From: a virus
DNA length: 40,989 bases
Strand: one strand, 5' to 3'
IMG/VR virus record: IMGVR_UViG_3300045996_000367
Coordinates: 1-40,989 of that record
Shown: piece by piece, positions 1-6,636 of the stretch
Layout of the letters: each line of letters opens with the position of its first letter
How positions within the stretch are numbered: the first letter of the stretch is position 1
Made by a program: the position numbers and the translations under genes
The notes under the pieces: model-generated
What the model was told of the DNA's origin: nothing
Databases searched by the model: none
Seen by the model: only the letters and a program-made list of their open reading frames with translations

Positions 1-20
1 GTTTCCAAAGGCGAAGACCT

Positions 21-353
21 TCAGACTTTTCCCCCACCCCTCCCCGCTCGCGCTGCCGCCTCTGCTGCCGTCTTCTCGGCATGGCAGGGCTCGTTGCACA
101 GCGGCTGCAGGTTGCTCTCGTCGTTGCTGCCGCCTTGCTCGCGCGGGACGATGTGATCGATGTGGTCCCGGCCTGCGATCCAGACCTTGCCGCACTTGGC
201 GCAGCGGTAGCCGTGAGCCAGCGCGACCCGCTCCCGCTTCTCCATCCATCCTCGGCCGCGCTCCATCGGCGTGGCTCCGGCCTTCGTCTGCAGGGTAGCG
301 ACGCGACGGGTGTCGACGGTGCCCAGCCTGGCGGGTAGCGTTCGCAACCCCAT
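21..353 (-). CDS. HNH endonuclease of the packaging module
   Basis: Predicted 110-residue HNH nuclease of the type found beside cos and the terminase genes in HK97-like phages, where it works with terminase in DNA packaging. A zinc-binding CAKC (51-54) precedes the core: IDHI with His67, Asn81, then LCNEPCH ending at His91. The upstream open frame is longer, but the ATG at 353 overlaps the stop of the preceding gene (TGATG/ATGA coupling), and the extra residues are low-complexity arginine-rich. If the window ends are joined, the next gene on this strand is the small terminase subunit (40425-40913), the classic HNH-terS-terL order. The family call is firm; the role in cos cleavage is inferred from position. 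Confidence 0.88.
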   Translation of the reverse strand: MGLRTLPARLGTVDTRRVATLQTKAGATPMERGRGWMEKRERVALAHGYRCAKCGKVWIAGRDHIDHIVPREQGGSNDESNLQPLCNEPCHAEKTAAEAAARAGRGGGKV

Positions 354-511
354 CAGTCCAAGCTCTGCGTTCCGACCCGCTCGCCTCCGAACTGCCGGCC
401 CTCCAGGTCTTCCAGTTCGGGCTGGTCTTCCTCGTCGGCTGCCAGCGCGGCGATCAGGGAGTCCAGCTTCCGCTCGATTCGGTCGAGCTGGGCTCGGTCG
501 TCTTCGGTCAT
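353..511 (-). CDS. Small acidic coiled-coil protein
   Basis: 52-residue acidic protein starting MTEDDRAQ. The pattern DRIERKLDSLIAAL is a short amphipathic helix or coiled coil; the rest is rich in Glu and Gln. The start is chosen because ATG at 511 overlaps the stop of the upstream gene (508-511) and its own stop overlaps the HNH start, giving a three-gene coupled string. No family recognised. Its position between a metallopeptidase-like gene and the packaging HNH suggests late expression with the packaging genes. Confidence 0.6.
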   Translation of the reverse strand: MTEDDRAQLDRIERKLDSLIAALAADEEDQPELEDLEGRQFGGERVGTQSLD

Positions 512-915
512 GCCGTGCTTTCCAGTTGCGCCGCATACCCGAGGAACCGCGCCTTCAGCGCATCCCAATCGCAACCCGCGAGGATTGGCCGCTCGTTCGT
601 CCTGACCCACCGCTGGAGCGTCTGGGCCGCGATCTCTTCCAGCATCGCCGCCCCGGGGTCTACGGCTAGGCCGTTTGCCTGCGCCCACAGCACGCATGAC
701 GGCGTACCGCTGAACTGCTCGGCGACAACGATGTGCGCCAGCTCATGCTCCCTCGCATACGCCAGCAGGTCGTCGCCGTAGCCAAGCCGGTGGCTGATCA
801 CGTGGTAGTGCGAGTCCTTCGGGTGCGGCCAGGCCGTCGTCTCGGCGCCGTTCGGGAAGACCACGCGCGCGCCGCAGGTGACCCACTCGATAGCGCAGTG
901 TTTCAGCTGCAGCAT
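508..915 (-). CDS. HExxH-containing protein, first gene of the late transcript
   Basis: 135 residues with a HELAH motif (57-61) on a predicted helix, followed by EEIAAQ at 93-98, which could supply the third zinc ligand of a gluzincin-like site. This is a metallopeptidase-like signature in a small protein; activity is not shown. Start at ATG 915 is preferred over 1020 because AGCGAGG lies at a proper distance upstream of it and the intervening peptide is low-complexity. It is the first gene after the terminator at 1050-1081, so it should be the first product of the antiterminated late message. The motif can occur by chance, so the function is unproven. Confidence 0.62.
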   Translation of the reverse strand: MLQLKHCAIEWVTCGARVVFPNGAETTAWPHPKDSHYHVISHRLGYGDDLLAYAREHELAHIVVAEQFSGTPSCVLWAQANGLAVDPGAAMLEEIAAQTLQRWVRTNERPILAGCDWDALKARFLGYAAQLESTA

Positions 916-1049
916 GTTCTGGCCTCGCTTCGGACTCACCGCCCGTGGTCTGGGGCGGCAGCGTGCCTGCCGTTCTCGCTCATCGCCTGCGTGCGAGCGA
1001 GGCACCCGGAGCACCCTCATGAAAGGTGTGCAGGCTGGCCTCTGCGGAG

Positions 1050-1081
1050 AGGAAAAGGAAAAGCCGCCTCAGGGGCGGCTT
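1050..1081 (-). terminator. Rho-independent terminator after the early PR operon (tR'-like)
   Basis: Perfect 8-bp stem AAGCCGCC/GGCGGCTT (1061-1068 with 1074-1081) with a 5-nt loop. On the minus strand it is followed by TTCCTTTTCCT. It separates the early genes (1162-6939) from the late genes starting at 915. The 916-1049 stretch holds no convincing gene. This is where a Q-type antiterminator would have to act; no good late promoter could be identified next to it. Confidence 0.75.
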
Positions 1082-1161
1082 CGTGAATAGAAACGGGGCG
1101 ACGGTGGAAGCGAGTGCCATTCAAGGCTTCCGGCCGGACTACCTCCCACAGCGTCCGGCTC

Positions 1162-1335
1162 CTATGACTTCGTCCCTGGCTCTGCGCTCCAGGTCAGCCC
1201 CTCGGGGGTGTATTCAGCTTTTCGCGGGCGAGCGAGTCCGCTGCGGTATCGACTCCCGGTTGCAAAGCCGGGCGTGTGGTTCAGCGGACTGCCCGCGTTG
1301 GGCGAGACTCCGACGCGCGGAGTGATGGCGCGCAT
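1162..1335 (-). CDS. Small Pro/Arg-rich protein, unknown
   Basis: 57 residues starting MRAITPRVG, rich in Pro, Gly, Arg and Ser, with no recognisable domain. ATG at 1335 lies one base after the TAG stop of the upstream gene (1337-1339). A GAGG ribosome-binding sequence 9 nt upstream overlaps the end of that gene, so coupling is likely. It is the last gene before the terminator at 1050-1081. Support is the start context and placement; homology is unknown. Confidence 0.45.
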   Translation of the reverse strand: MRAITPRVGVSPNAGSPLNHTPGFATGSRYRSGLARPRKAEYTPEGLTWSAEPGTKS

Positions 1336-1336
1336 C

Positions 1337-1561
1337 CTACAGTACCTCGTCAAGACCTGCAAGAGGTTTCTGCGCGACCTTCTCGCACATCGCCTCGGAC
1401 CACCCATAGGTGGTTCCGGTTTTCACGTCGCACACGTCGAGCGCACCGTTGCCATGCACGCAGGTGACGACGGCATCCGTCCACGTCACGCGGGCCGGCG
1501 AGTGGTACTGCCGAACGGTATCGCCCACCTGGATGGGCTGTCGATGGTTGGGGTCGCTCAT
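1337..1561 (-). CDS. Small hypothetical protein
   Basis: 74 residues. The central part (QVGDTVRQYHSPARVTW, then VVTCVHGNGALDV) reads as a small beta-rich SH3-like or Tudor-like barrel, which is a guess from pattern only. ATG at 1561 has a clear AGGAG 9 nt upstream. It follows the Q-like gene with a 12-bp gap, so it lies at the distal end of the early operon. Confidence 0.68.
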   Translation of the reverse strand: MSDPNHRQPIQVGDTVRQYHSPARVTWTDAVVTCVHGNGALDVCDVKTGTTYGWSEAMCEKVAQKPLAGLDEVL

Positions 1562-1573
1562 GGCCCGATTCTC

Positions 1574-2215
1574 CTACCTGTCGAAAATCGGCGCCCCGCG
1601 CACCAGCGCCCCGCGGTCGTGCTTCGCCTTCCCGATGCACCGCTGGAGCCAGTCGTGCACCACCTCGGCACCGGGCGGCCGCGGCCACTTCCCGGTCCCG
1701 GCGCAGTGGTTGCACCGCTTCGTGCTCAGGACCGGCGCGTCCGGCAGCTTCCGCTGGCCGTGGCCGTCGCACACGGGGCAGGCGGGCGCCAGCCAGTGGT
1801 ACAGCGCCGGGCTCAGGATGTCCGGCTCGACGCCGCGCGCGACGGCCCACTCCAGCAGCAGGCGCATGGCCGGCGCCCAGCCGAGTAGCTGGTGCGCCCG
1901 CTTCCGCATCGCCGCCGCGTGCTCCACCAGCACCACCGTGCGCGCCCGCTTCACGTCCGGTTTCCCGCGCAGCTTCGGCAGCGTCTCAGCGCGCGCCAGA
2001 ATCTCGGCTTCTGTCGCCTTGCGCGGCTTCCCGGCGGACTGCCACTCGCTGCGGAGGTGCGACAGTGCCTCGCCCATGCGGTTGCCGGTCAGGCCGGCGG
2101 CGATCAGGTGCGTCGCCGCGCAGGTCGCATCCGGGTTCAGCGTCAGGTCGCTGGTGCTGGTGGCCAGGAGGTACTGTTCCTCGAGGCTCGGGCGGTCGTT
2201 GGGGTCTGCCAGCAT
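1574..2215 (-). CDS. Zinc-finger protein, candidate Q-like late antiterminator
   Basis: 213 residues with a DnaJ-like pair of CxxCxGxG motifs: CPVCDGHG (146-153) and CNHCAGTG (168-175), followed by a helical tail. Lambdoid Q proteins of the phage 82/DLP12 class carry a comparable zinc motif and lie at the end of the PR operon just before the late genes. This gene has exactly that position, with the terminator at 1050-1081 downstream. The upstream open frame is an artefact: ATG 2215 has GAAGGAG at good spacing. The helix around 92-130 is arginine-rich. The zinc motif is seen directly; the Q role rests on position and family resemblance. Confidence 0.72.
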   Translation of the reverse strand: MLADPNDRPSLEEQYLLATSTSDLTLNPDATCAATHLIAAGLTGNRMGEALSHLRSEWQSAGKPRKATEAEILARAETLPKLRGKPDVKRARTVVLVEHAAAMRKRAHQLLGWAPAMRLLLEWAVARGVEPDILSPALYHWLAPACPVCDGHGQRKLPDAPVLSTKRCNHCAGTGKWPRPPGAEVVHDWLQRCIGKAKHDRGALVRGAPIFDR

Positions 2216-2217
2216 GG

Positions 2218-2499
2218 TCACTCCTTCGTTGTTTCTGCGCCAATCAGCGCACGTCCGAGCTGTGCCACCGTCAAGCCCTGCGGCGTGACGCAGTCGGGCG
2301 TGACGGCGTACTCCGCGGTCTGCCGGTTGCCGCGGCGGGCGAGGTAGTGGTGGCGGTTGGCCATGATCCAGAGGTAGCTGTGCGGCTGTTCGCACTCCAC
2401 GCCAACAGGCAACTGCTCCAGGATCTCGCGCGGCTTCCACCAGCCGCCCTGAGCGACGACCAGCCACGCCTCGCGGTAGAAGCCAACGGTCTGCGTCAC
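2218..2499 (-). CDS. Winged-helix-like protein, paralogue of the next upstream gene
   Basis: About 93 residues from a GTG start. GTG at 2499 overlaps the upstream stop as GTGA and has GGAAGG upstream; earlier in-frame ATGs would lie inside the neighbour. The N-terminal half resembles a winged helix (REAWLVVAQGGWWKPREI, a helix with hydrophobic spacing, then a wing). The C-terminal segment YAVTPDCVTPQGLTVAQL matches YGVTPACRIPGGITLQEL of the upstream protein, so the two are probably tandem duplicates. DNA binding is inferred. Confidence 0.7.
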   Translation of the reverse strand: MTQTVGFYREAWLVVAQGGWWKPREILEQLPVGVECEQPHSYLWIMANRHHYLARRGNRQTAEYAVTPDCVTPQGLTVAQLGRALIGAETTKE

Positions 2500-2852
2500 G
2501 CCGCTCGCCTTCCGGTGTCGTTGGCGGCCGACAGCGCCGGCCTTCCCCATGCCTTGCGGACCTGTTCGCACGCGCGCGCCGTCGCAACCGGGCTCGCGCT
2601 GAGTTCCTGCAGGGTGATGCCCCCCGGGATACGGCAGGCGGGTGTGACCCCATAGGCGACGCCGTTCTTCCGGCTGTTGTCACGGAAGCGCACCAGGTAG
2701 TCTCGTTTGAGCATCCCGCAGAGGACGGAATCCATGCGGGCGCGGTCGCACCCTAGGAGGTCGGCGAGCTCGGCGTGCCTCCATCGGCCTCCCTCGGTCA
2801 GCAGGTGCAGCCAGACGGCCTTCACGATGCCGGGGTGGGCTGTCTCGCTCAT
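2496..2852 (-). CDS. Winged-helix DNA-binding protein
   Basis: 118 residues. HPGIVKAVWLHLLTEGG is helix 1, ELADLLGCDRARMDSVL is a helix-turn-helix, and LVRFRDN is the wing. It ends in an Ala-rich tail. ATG at 2852 overlaps the upstream stop as ATGA. It shares a C-terminal Y-x-VTP-x-C-x-x-P-x-G motif with the gene immediately downstream. It lies in the nin-like region between replication and Q. A regulatory or replication-accessory role is possible; nothing more specific is visible. Confidence 0.75.
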   Translation of the reverse strand: MSETAHPGIVKAVWLHLLTEGGRWRHAELADLLGCDRARMDSVLCGMLKRDYLVRFRDNSRKNGVAYGVTPACRIPGGITLQELSASPVATARACEQVRKAWGRPALSAANDTGRRAA

Positions 2853-3031
2853 GCGCGTTGCCCCTTAGGCTGGACGGCTTCGATACCCGCGAACGCCACC
2901 TCGAACAGCGGCAGGCGGGCGAGCTGGTGGGCGCGCTCCTCGCTGCCGCGGCTCATGCTGCGGGCAAGGTGGGCGCGGCGGCTGTCCACTGTCGCGCGGC
3001 GAACACGCTGGACGGTGTAGGGGCGCTTCAT
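2849..3031 (-). CDS. Small basic protein, unknown
   Basis: 60 residues starting MKRPYTVQRV, very rich in Arg (RRATVDSRRAHLARSMSRG), then a more hydrophobic tail. ATG 3031 overlaps the upstream TGA (ATGA) and its stop overlaps the next start, so it is translated as part of a coupled chain. The charge suggests nucleic-acid contact; no family is recognised. Confidence 0.6.
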   Translation of the reverse strand: MKRPYTVQRVRRATVDSRRAHLARSMSRGSEERAHQLARLPLFEVAFAGIEAVQPKGQRA

Positions 3032-3495
3032 GCGGGAGATCCTTCGAACATGGGTAGCCGCGCGGGCCAGGTGCCGGCGGCGATGACTGCGTTCCGCGTG
3101 CGCTGGGCGAGATCCGCCTCCACCGCGCGCCGCTGCTCTTTCGTGTAGTAGCCGCTGGTGCCGACCAGCCAGTGGCAGTCGGGACAGCCCGGCCAGCCGC
3201 GCCGGCAATCCGTCTTGATGCCCGTGCCCTTGCCCATATCCGCGTGGCAGAACTGCGGCCGGCAGGCGAGGCGGCAGCGCATGCAGTAGCCCAGGCCGCG
3301 CACCGCGTCCTCGTAGCCGCGGTGCTGCAGCATCTGCTCCTTTTCCACCGCAACACCGCTGGTGCCGCCGGCGTATTTGCCCGTGCGCATCGGGCGCAGG
3401 GTGGCGCTGGCGAGGGTCTGCGCCCAAGGCTTCACCTCGCGGGCGGCGGTCGGGCCGTCCTGACGGATGCGGCGCTTGAAAGGGGTGCGCTTCAT
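3028..3495 (-). CDS. Zinc/HNH-like nuclease-fold protein of the nin region
   Basis: 155 residues. A basic N-terminus (MKRTPFKRRIRQ) is followed by CMRC, then CHADMGKGTGIKTDC and PGCPDCHWLVGTSG. The paired Cys/His and the H-x-D/H-x-x-C-x-x-CH layout resemble the phage DUF1364/Ref-like HNH-fold nucleases that accompany recombination genes in lambdoid nin regions. It is coupled by ATGA to DUF1367 upstream. I infer a structure-specific DNA nuclease or recombination helper; the exact family would need a profile search. Confidence 0.7.
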   Translation of the reverse strand: MKRTPFKRRIRQDGPTAAREVKPWAQTLASATLRPMRTGKYAGGTSGVAVEKEQMLQHRGYEDAVRGLGYCMRCRLACRPQFCHADMGKGTGIKTDCRRGWPGCPDCHWLVGTSGYYTKEQRRAVEADLAQRTRNAVIAAGTWPARLPMFEGSPA

Positions 3496-4013
3496 TCGCC
3501 GAATCCCGCCAGCAGGAACTCGATCTGCTCGATGCGCTGCGCCTCGGAGAGGTGCTTCCACAGAGTCCGGCCGGCGTGCTCGGTGCGCAGGAACTCCACG
3601 ATGTCCGCGTGCACCTTCTCCATGTCGCCCTGCTCCAGCCGCGCGTAACTGATCGACCGCGGAACCGGGATCACGCCGCCCTTCGGGCCCGGCAACCAGT
3701 CCACGAAGCCGGCGCCGACCTTGAGCCACACCCGGAACTGTTCGAAGCTGTCGAACTTCTCCTGCGCCTCGAAGATCCGCTGCTCCAGCGCCATGTGCTT
3801 GCGGTGGTACCAGCCGATGCGCTCTTGGTGGGTGCGGATCTCCACGATCTCGCCGGGCTCCAGGCGCATCAGGCGGTTGAAGAAGCGGCGCCACTGGCGT
3901 TTGCCCTGCTCGCCCAGGCCGTCGACGATGCCGAAGAGCACGTTGCGCGCAGCCAGCTTCTCCGCCTCCGGGATCTCGGCGGGCTGCTGGCGGACGAGGG
4001 TGATGTCGCTCAC
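3492..4013 (-). CDS. DUF1367 family phage protein
   Basis: 173 residues matching the DUF1367 pattern as I know it: HRKHMALEQRIF in the middle, then FRVWLKVGAGF and the PRSISYARL signature. The family occurs in nin-like regions of lambdoid phages and its function is unknown. The GTG at 4013 is taken as start because it overlaps the upstream stop as GTGA and the protein begins SDITLVRQ, the usual family start. The longer open frame upstream is a shadow of the RuvC-like gene. Confidence 0.85.
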   Translation of the reverse strand: MSDITLVRQQPAEIPEAEKLAARNVLFGIVDGLGEQGKRQWRRFFNRLMRLEPGEIVEIRTHQERIGWYHRKHMALEQRIFEAQEKFDSFEQFRVWLKVGAGFVDWLPGPKGGVIPVPRSISYARLEQGDMEKVHADIVEFLRTEHAGRTLWKHLSEAQRIEQIEFLLAGFGE

Positions 4014-4492
4014 GCGCTCTCGCTCCCATAGCGGGCGATCAGCGCCGCATCGGCCAGCGCCTGCCCCTTTCCCTTCAGGTCCAGGTCGCGCCAGGTCGGC
4101 CACAGCTGGATGGCGCGGCTGCGCGCGGCGTCCTTGTCCTGCCCGATCAGCAGCGCGCGCTTCTTCCACGTCTGCGGCGGCACCAGCGTATAGGCGATGC
4201 CGATGCCCTGCAGCAGGCCTTCCACCACGCCGGCGGCATGGCCAAAGGTGAAGACGCTCGTCACGCCCTGCTTCGGCATGGCGTGCACCTGCTCGAGGTA
4301 GGCGTGCGTCCCGGACAGGTCGTACTGGCCGTGTTTCTTCAGGAAGTACGCGAGAGCAGCACCGTTGACGCGGCTGGACTTGCCGGTCTTCAGCGTCGGC
4401 ATGAGCAGTGAATCCGCTACCGTGCCGTCCGGCGCCAACACCACCACGGCGCCGGAGCAGCCCGGGTCAATTCCGATCAGGCGTTGCTTCAT
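4010..4492 (-). CDS. RuvC-like Holliday-junction resolvase
   Basis: 160 residues of RNase-H fold. IGIDPG at the N-terminus supplies Asp9, YLEQV supplies Glu67, and ALADAALIA near the C-terminus supplies Asp148, the metal-binding acidic residues of the RuvC superfamily. QDKDAARSRAIQLWP matches the helical segment before the last acidic motif. Start at ATG 4492 has GAAGGGG upstream. Phage resolvases of this type resolve branched replication or recombination intermediates before packaging. It stands where lambda has nin genes such as rap. Confidence 0.87.
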   Translation of the reverse strand: MKQRLIGIDPGCSGAVVVLAPDGTVADSLLMPTLKTGKSSRVNGAALAYFLKKHGQYDLSGTHAYLEQVHAMPKQGVTSVFTFGHAAGVVEGLLQGIGIAYTLVPPQTWKKRALLIGQDKDAARSRAIQLWPTWRDLDLKGKGQALADAALIARYGSESA

Positions 4493-4673
4493 CGCTGGTC
4501 CCCTTCTGCAGCTCCGCCCTCACCTCGTCCACCAGACCGTCCTGCAGCGGGCGTGCCGAAGCTTCGGCTGCTTCCGCTAGTTGCCGCGCCGTGTCTTGCG
4601 CCCATGGCACTGGCAGGCGCGCCAGGGCGACGTAGTGCGCCACGGCGTCCGATCGCCAGGTTTCGTAGGGCAT
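4467..4673 (-). CDS. Small helical protein, unknown
   Basis: 68 residues, largely one amphipathic helix (DAVAHYVALARLPV ... ARQLAEAAEASARPL). Its 3' end overlaps the RuvC-like gene by 26 bp. ATG 4673 lies 3 bp past the stop of the upstream gene and has no obvious Shine-Dalgarno, so translational coupling is assumed. No family recognised. Confidence 0.6.
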   Translation of the reverse strand: MPYETWRSDAVAHYVALARLPVPWAQDTARQLAEAAEASARPLQDGLVDEVRAELQKGTSDEATPDRN

Positions 4674-4676
4674 GGG

Positions 4677-4862
4677 TCATGCGGCCAGCCGGTACAGGTT
4701 CTTGTGGCGGCCGCACCGCTCAGCGACGGCCACGCCGGTCTCCATGAGGCTGCGCAACGCGCCCGCCACCACCCGCGCCGGCCAGCCGGTGATCTCGCGC
4801 ATTTCGGTGAACGTGAGCGGGCCGTGCTCAAGCAGGCGTTTCGCTGCATAGGTGCGTGTCAT
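4677..4862 (-). CDS. Small winged-helix protein
   Basis: 61 residues that fit a minimal winged helix: AKRLLEHGPLTFTEM, REITGWPARVVAGALRSLMETG as recognition helix, then VAVAERCGRHKNLYRL as wing. ATG 4862 overlaps the stop of the replication gene (ATGA). Similar small proteins regulate phage genes or assist replication initiators. It is the third winged-helix-like gene in this operon, but its sequence is not obviously a duplicate of the other two. Confidence 0.72.
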   Translation of the reverse strand: MTRTYAAKRLLEHGPLTFTEMREITGWPARVVAGALRSLMETGVAVAERCGRHKNLYRLAA

Positions 4863-5683
4863 TGCAAAACCTTTCCTCGCAAGGCTTCGTTGATCTGCGC
4901 GCGGATGTGCGCCGGCGGCGGCTTCGTGTCGCGGTCCTTGTCGGCCAGCATCCGGCGGGTGTCCTCGGCGGTGTCGTGGTGGCGGGCTTCGGCCGGCGGC
5001 GCAACGCCGTCCCTGCCGCGGCCGCGCAACTTCGCCCAGTCCTCGCGGATCGCCTCCATGAACGCCGCGTCCCAGTCGACGTAGGCGTAGCCCTTGGCGA
5101 CGGCCTTGCGCTTGAAGGCGTCCAGGTGCTCCGGCAGCTGCCCGTAGCCCTTCTCCGCTGCCCACGCACTGACCCGCTCGCTGGTGGTGAAGTCCGCCGA
5201 GATGGCTGTCTTCCGGGCTTTTGCAGCTGAACGGGGAGGTCGCGCGGCATCGCGCGTTACGCCCTCGTCTACGACTACGTCTCCGTCTACGACTACGGGC
5301 GCAGTTGCAGGCAGTTGCGCGCAACTGTTTTCAGCTGCGCTCGGCACCACCCGATTGCCCGCATTCGGCAGCGGGTACTTCGGCTCAGAGCGCGCTTGCC
5401 ACCGCGTGTCCAGCATCTGCAGGTAGGGCTTACCGTCGTGGGCGTAGAGAGCGATCAGTCCGGCCTTCTCGCACGCAGCGATCCAACGGGAAATGTCGGC
5501 CTCCCGCACGCGGTCAACCCGTAGCGGATAGAGGGAACTGCGGAGGATGGACGGCCTGGCGTCGTAAAGGCCGTGGTCGTCCACCTTGCTCATGAGCCGG
5601 CGATAGAACACCTCCGACGGCGGATCGAGCTGGTCGATCCGATCGCTGGTGAGGATGCCCTCGCGGATCATTCGGTTAGGCAC
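4859..5683 (-). CDS. Replication initiator-like protein (lambda O / DnaT-like)
   Basis: 274 residues in three parts. Residues 1-100 (MIREGILTSDRIDQL ... VDDHGLYDARP ... WIAACEKAGLIALY) form the winged-helix domain usual in phage replisome-organiser proteins. Residues 105-165 are a low-complexity linker. Residues 165-225 (FTTSERVSAWA ... YVDWDAAFMEAIREDW) match the DnaT-like C-terminal domain that contacts ssDNA or helicase. As in lambda O, the DNA for the linker carries a repeat cluster (5266-5327), a candidate origin. No separate helicase or P-like loader is recognisable downstream, so the host helicase is probably recruited directly. Confidence 0.82.
   Translation of the reverse strand: MPNRMIREGILTSDRIDQLDPPSEVFYRRLMSKVDDHGLYDARPSILRSSLYPLRVDRVREADISRWIAACEKAGLIALYAHDGKPYLQMLDTRWQARSEPKYPLPNAGNRVVPSAAENSCAQLPATAPVVVDGDVVVDEGVTRDAARPPRSAAKARKTAISADFTTSERVSAWAAEKGYGQLPEHLDAFKRKAVAKGYAYVDWDAAFMEAIREDWAKLRGRGRDGVAPPAEARHHDTAEDTRRMLADKDRDTKPPPAHIRAQINEALRGKVLQ
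5266..5327. other. Candidate replication origin: iterons and palindrome inside the initiator gene
   Basis: Two exact 14-bp copies of CGTCTACGACTACG lie at 5266-5279 and 5284-5297 (18-bp period). They are followed by GCAGTTGC at 5301-5308 and 5311-5318, and by a perfect 16-bp palindrome CAGTTGCGCGCAACTG at 5312-5327. The cluster lies in the stretch coding for the protein linker, as lambda ori lies inside O. The repeats are seen directly; origin function is inferred. Confidence 0.5.
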
Positions 5684-6023
5684 CGAGGGTCTCCAGCGAC
5701 CACACGCGGACGAAGTGACCGTGGGTCTTCACCGATTCGGCCGCACGCATCACCGGCGAGCCGTCGGCGTGGTTCATGGGAGCGATCAGCCCGGCGCGGC
5801 AGGCGATCGCCGGCAGGCTGCCCCAGCTCTTGTGGGAGTGCGGCACCGCCACCGCGTCGTGGCGGAACTGTTCGAAGGTCATCGTGGTCTGACCCTGCGC
5901 CCGGCGCATTGCGACCCAGGCGCGCAGTTCCACCATCACGGCGGCCGTCCAGTAGCCGTAGAACATGATCGACAGCTGCTGGCCCTGTGCCTTGGCAGCC
6001 TGGGAAGCGAGGGCGTCAAGCAT
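5676..6023 (-). CDS. Hypothetical protein, possible winged-helix replication accessory
   Basis: 115 residues. The N-terminal half is helical (SIMFYGYWTAAVMVELRAW). The C-terminal half (SWGSLPAIACRAGLIAP ... RAAESVKTHGHFVRVW) resembles the small helix-wing segment of replication-associated phage proteins. It precedes the initiator and overlaps it by 8 bp, and ATG 6023 overlaps the upstream stop (TGATG). A role in early DNA metabolism is inferred from position only. Confidence 0.72.
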   Translation of the reverse strand: MLDALASQAAKAQGQQLSIMFYGYWTAAVMVELRAWVAMRRAQGQTTMTFEQFRHDAVAVPHSHKSWGSLPAIACRAGLIAPMNHADGSPVMRAAESVKTHGHFVRVWSLETLGA

Positions 6024-6235
6024 CAGACGCCCCTCACCCGCGGCCGGCTCGCGTCGACCGACCCGGGCCGGTACACCGTGCGGTCCTGCGGGATGTAGGG
6101 CTCCGTGCTGGCGCTGTTGCAGATCCGGTCAGGCGGGGTGTCGAAGGTCACCACGCGCAGCGGCGTGTGCTTGCCCGACTTCGTCGGCGACAGAGGGCCC
6201 ATGCCGGACCAAGCGGGGGCGGTGCGGGTCTTCAT
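6023..6235 (-). CDS. Small Pro-rich protein, unknown
   Basis: 70 residues, rich in Pro, Arg, Ser and Thr, without helices or membrane segments that I can see. ATG 6235 overlaps the stop of the cII-like gene (6232) and its stop overlaps the next start. No family recognised; probably an extended or disordered protein. Confidence 0.62.
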   Translation of the reverse strand: MKTRTAPAWSGMGPLSPTKSGKHTPLRVVTFDTPPDRICNSASTEPYIPQDRTVYRPGSVDASRPRVRGV

Positions 6236-6618
6236 GCGACCGCCCGGATGCCGCCGCGCGCGCGCAGGTGCTCCATGGCCTTCATCGCGCGCTCCATCGT
6301 GTTCGCACAGTTCGACATGACTTCGACCAGCTTCACCGCCTCGTCCTCGGGCGCCTTGCGATCCGGCCGCGCGTGCAGCGTCTCGTCGCAGGCGTGCATC
6401 AGCGGGTCGTAGGCTTCACAGAACGTCATCAGGCGGATCACCTGTCCAAAGGTGAGGCGCTGGTCGCCGGTGGAGCTGGCGCAGACCTTCAGGCGGGCAT
6501 AGGCGCTGTCCGGCTTCATGTCGGGGAAGATGTGGGCCGCCACCTGCTTCCAGGTCTTGCCGGAGGCGTTGATCGCCTGCGTGATGGCGTCGAACTCGTC
6601 GTCGTAAAAGAGCTTCAC
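6232..6618 (-). CDS. CII-like transcriptional regulator (Phage_CP76 type)
   Basis: About 128 residues. FDAITQAINASGKTWKQVAAHIF and KPDSAYARLKVC match the phage CII/CP76 regulatory family (phage 186 CII and relatives), with a helix-turn-helix early in the chain and a helical C-terminal half. It is the second gene after cro, as in lambda. An ATG at 6630 exists but has no Shine-Dalgarno; the GTG at 6618 has GGGAG 5 nt upstream and is preferred. A terminator (6667-6703) separates it from cro, so its expression should need read-through. Confidence 0.78.
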   Translation of the reverse strand: MKLFYDDEFDAITQAINASGKTWKQVAAHIFPDMKPDSAYARLKVCASSTGDQRLTFGQVIRLMTFCEAYDPLMHACDETLHARPDRKAPEDEAVKLVEVMSNCANTMERAMKAMEHLRARGGIRAVA

Positions 6619-6636
6619 GGGGGCTCCCATAGAAGT

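Noticed and set aside
1082-1091. Late promoter with -10 TCTATT on the minus strand just before the terminator
   Set aside because: Its +1 would fall inside the terminator stem and no acceptable -35 exists.
1230-1275. Hairpin with a TTTGCAA loop on the minus strand resembling a tRNA-Ala anticodon arm
   Set aside because: The loop is 8 nt, no T-arm or acceptor stem pairs around it, and it lies inside the small gene 1162-1335.
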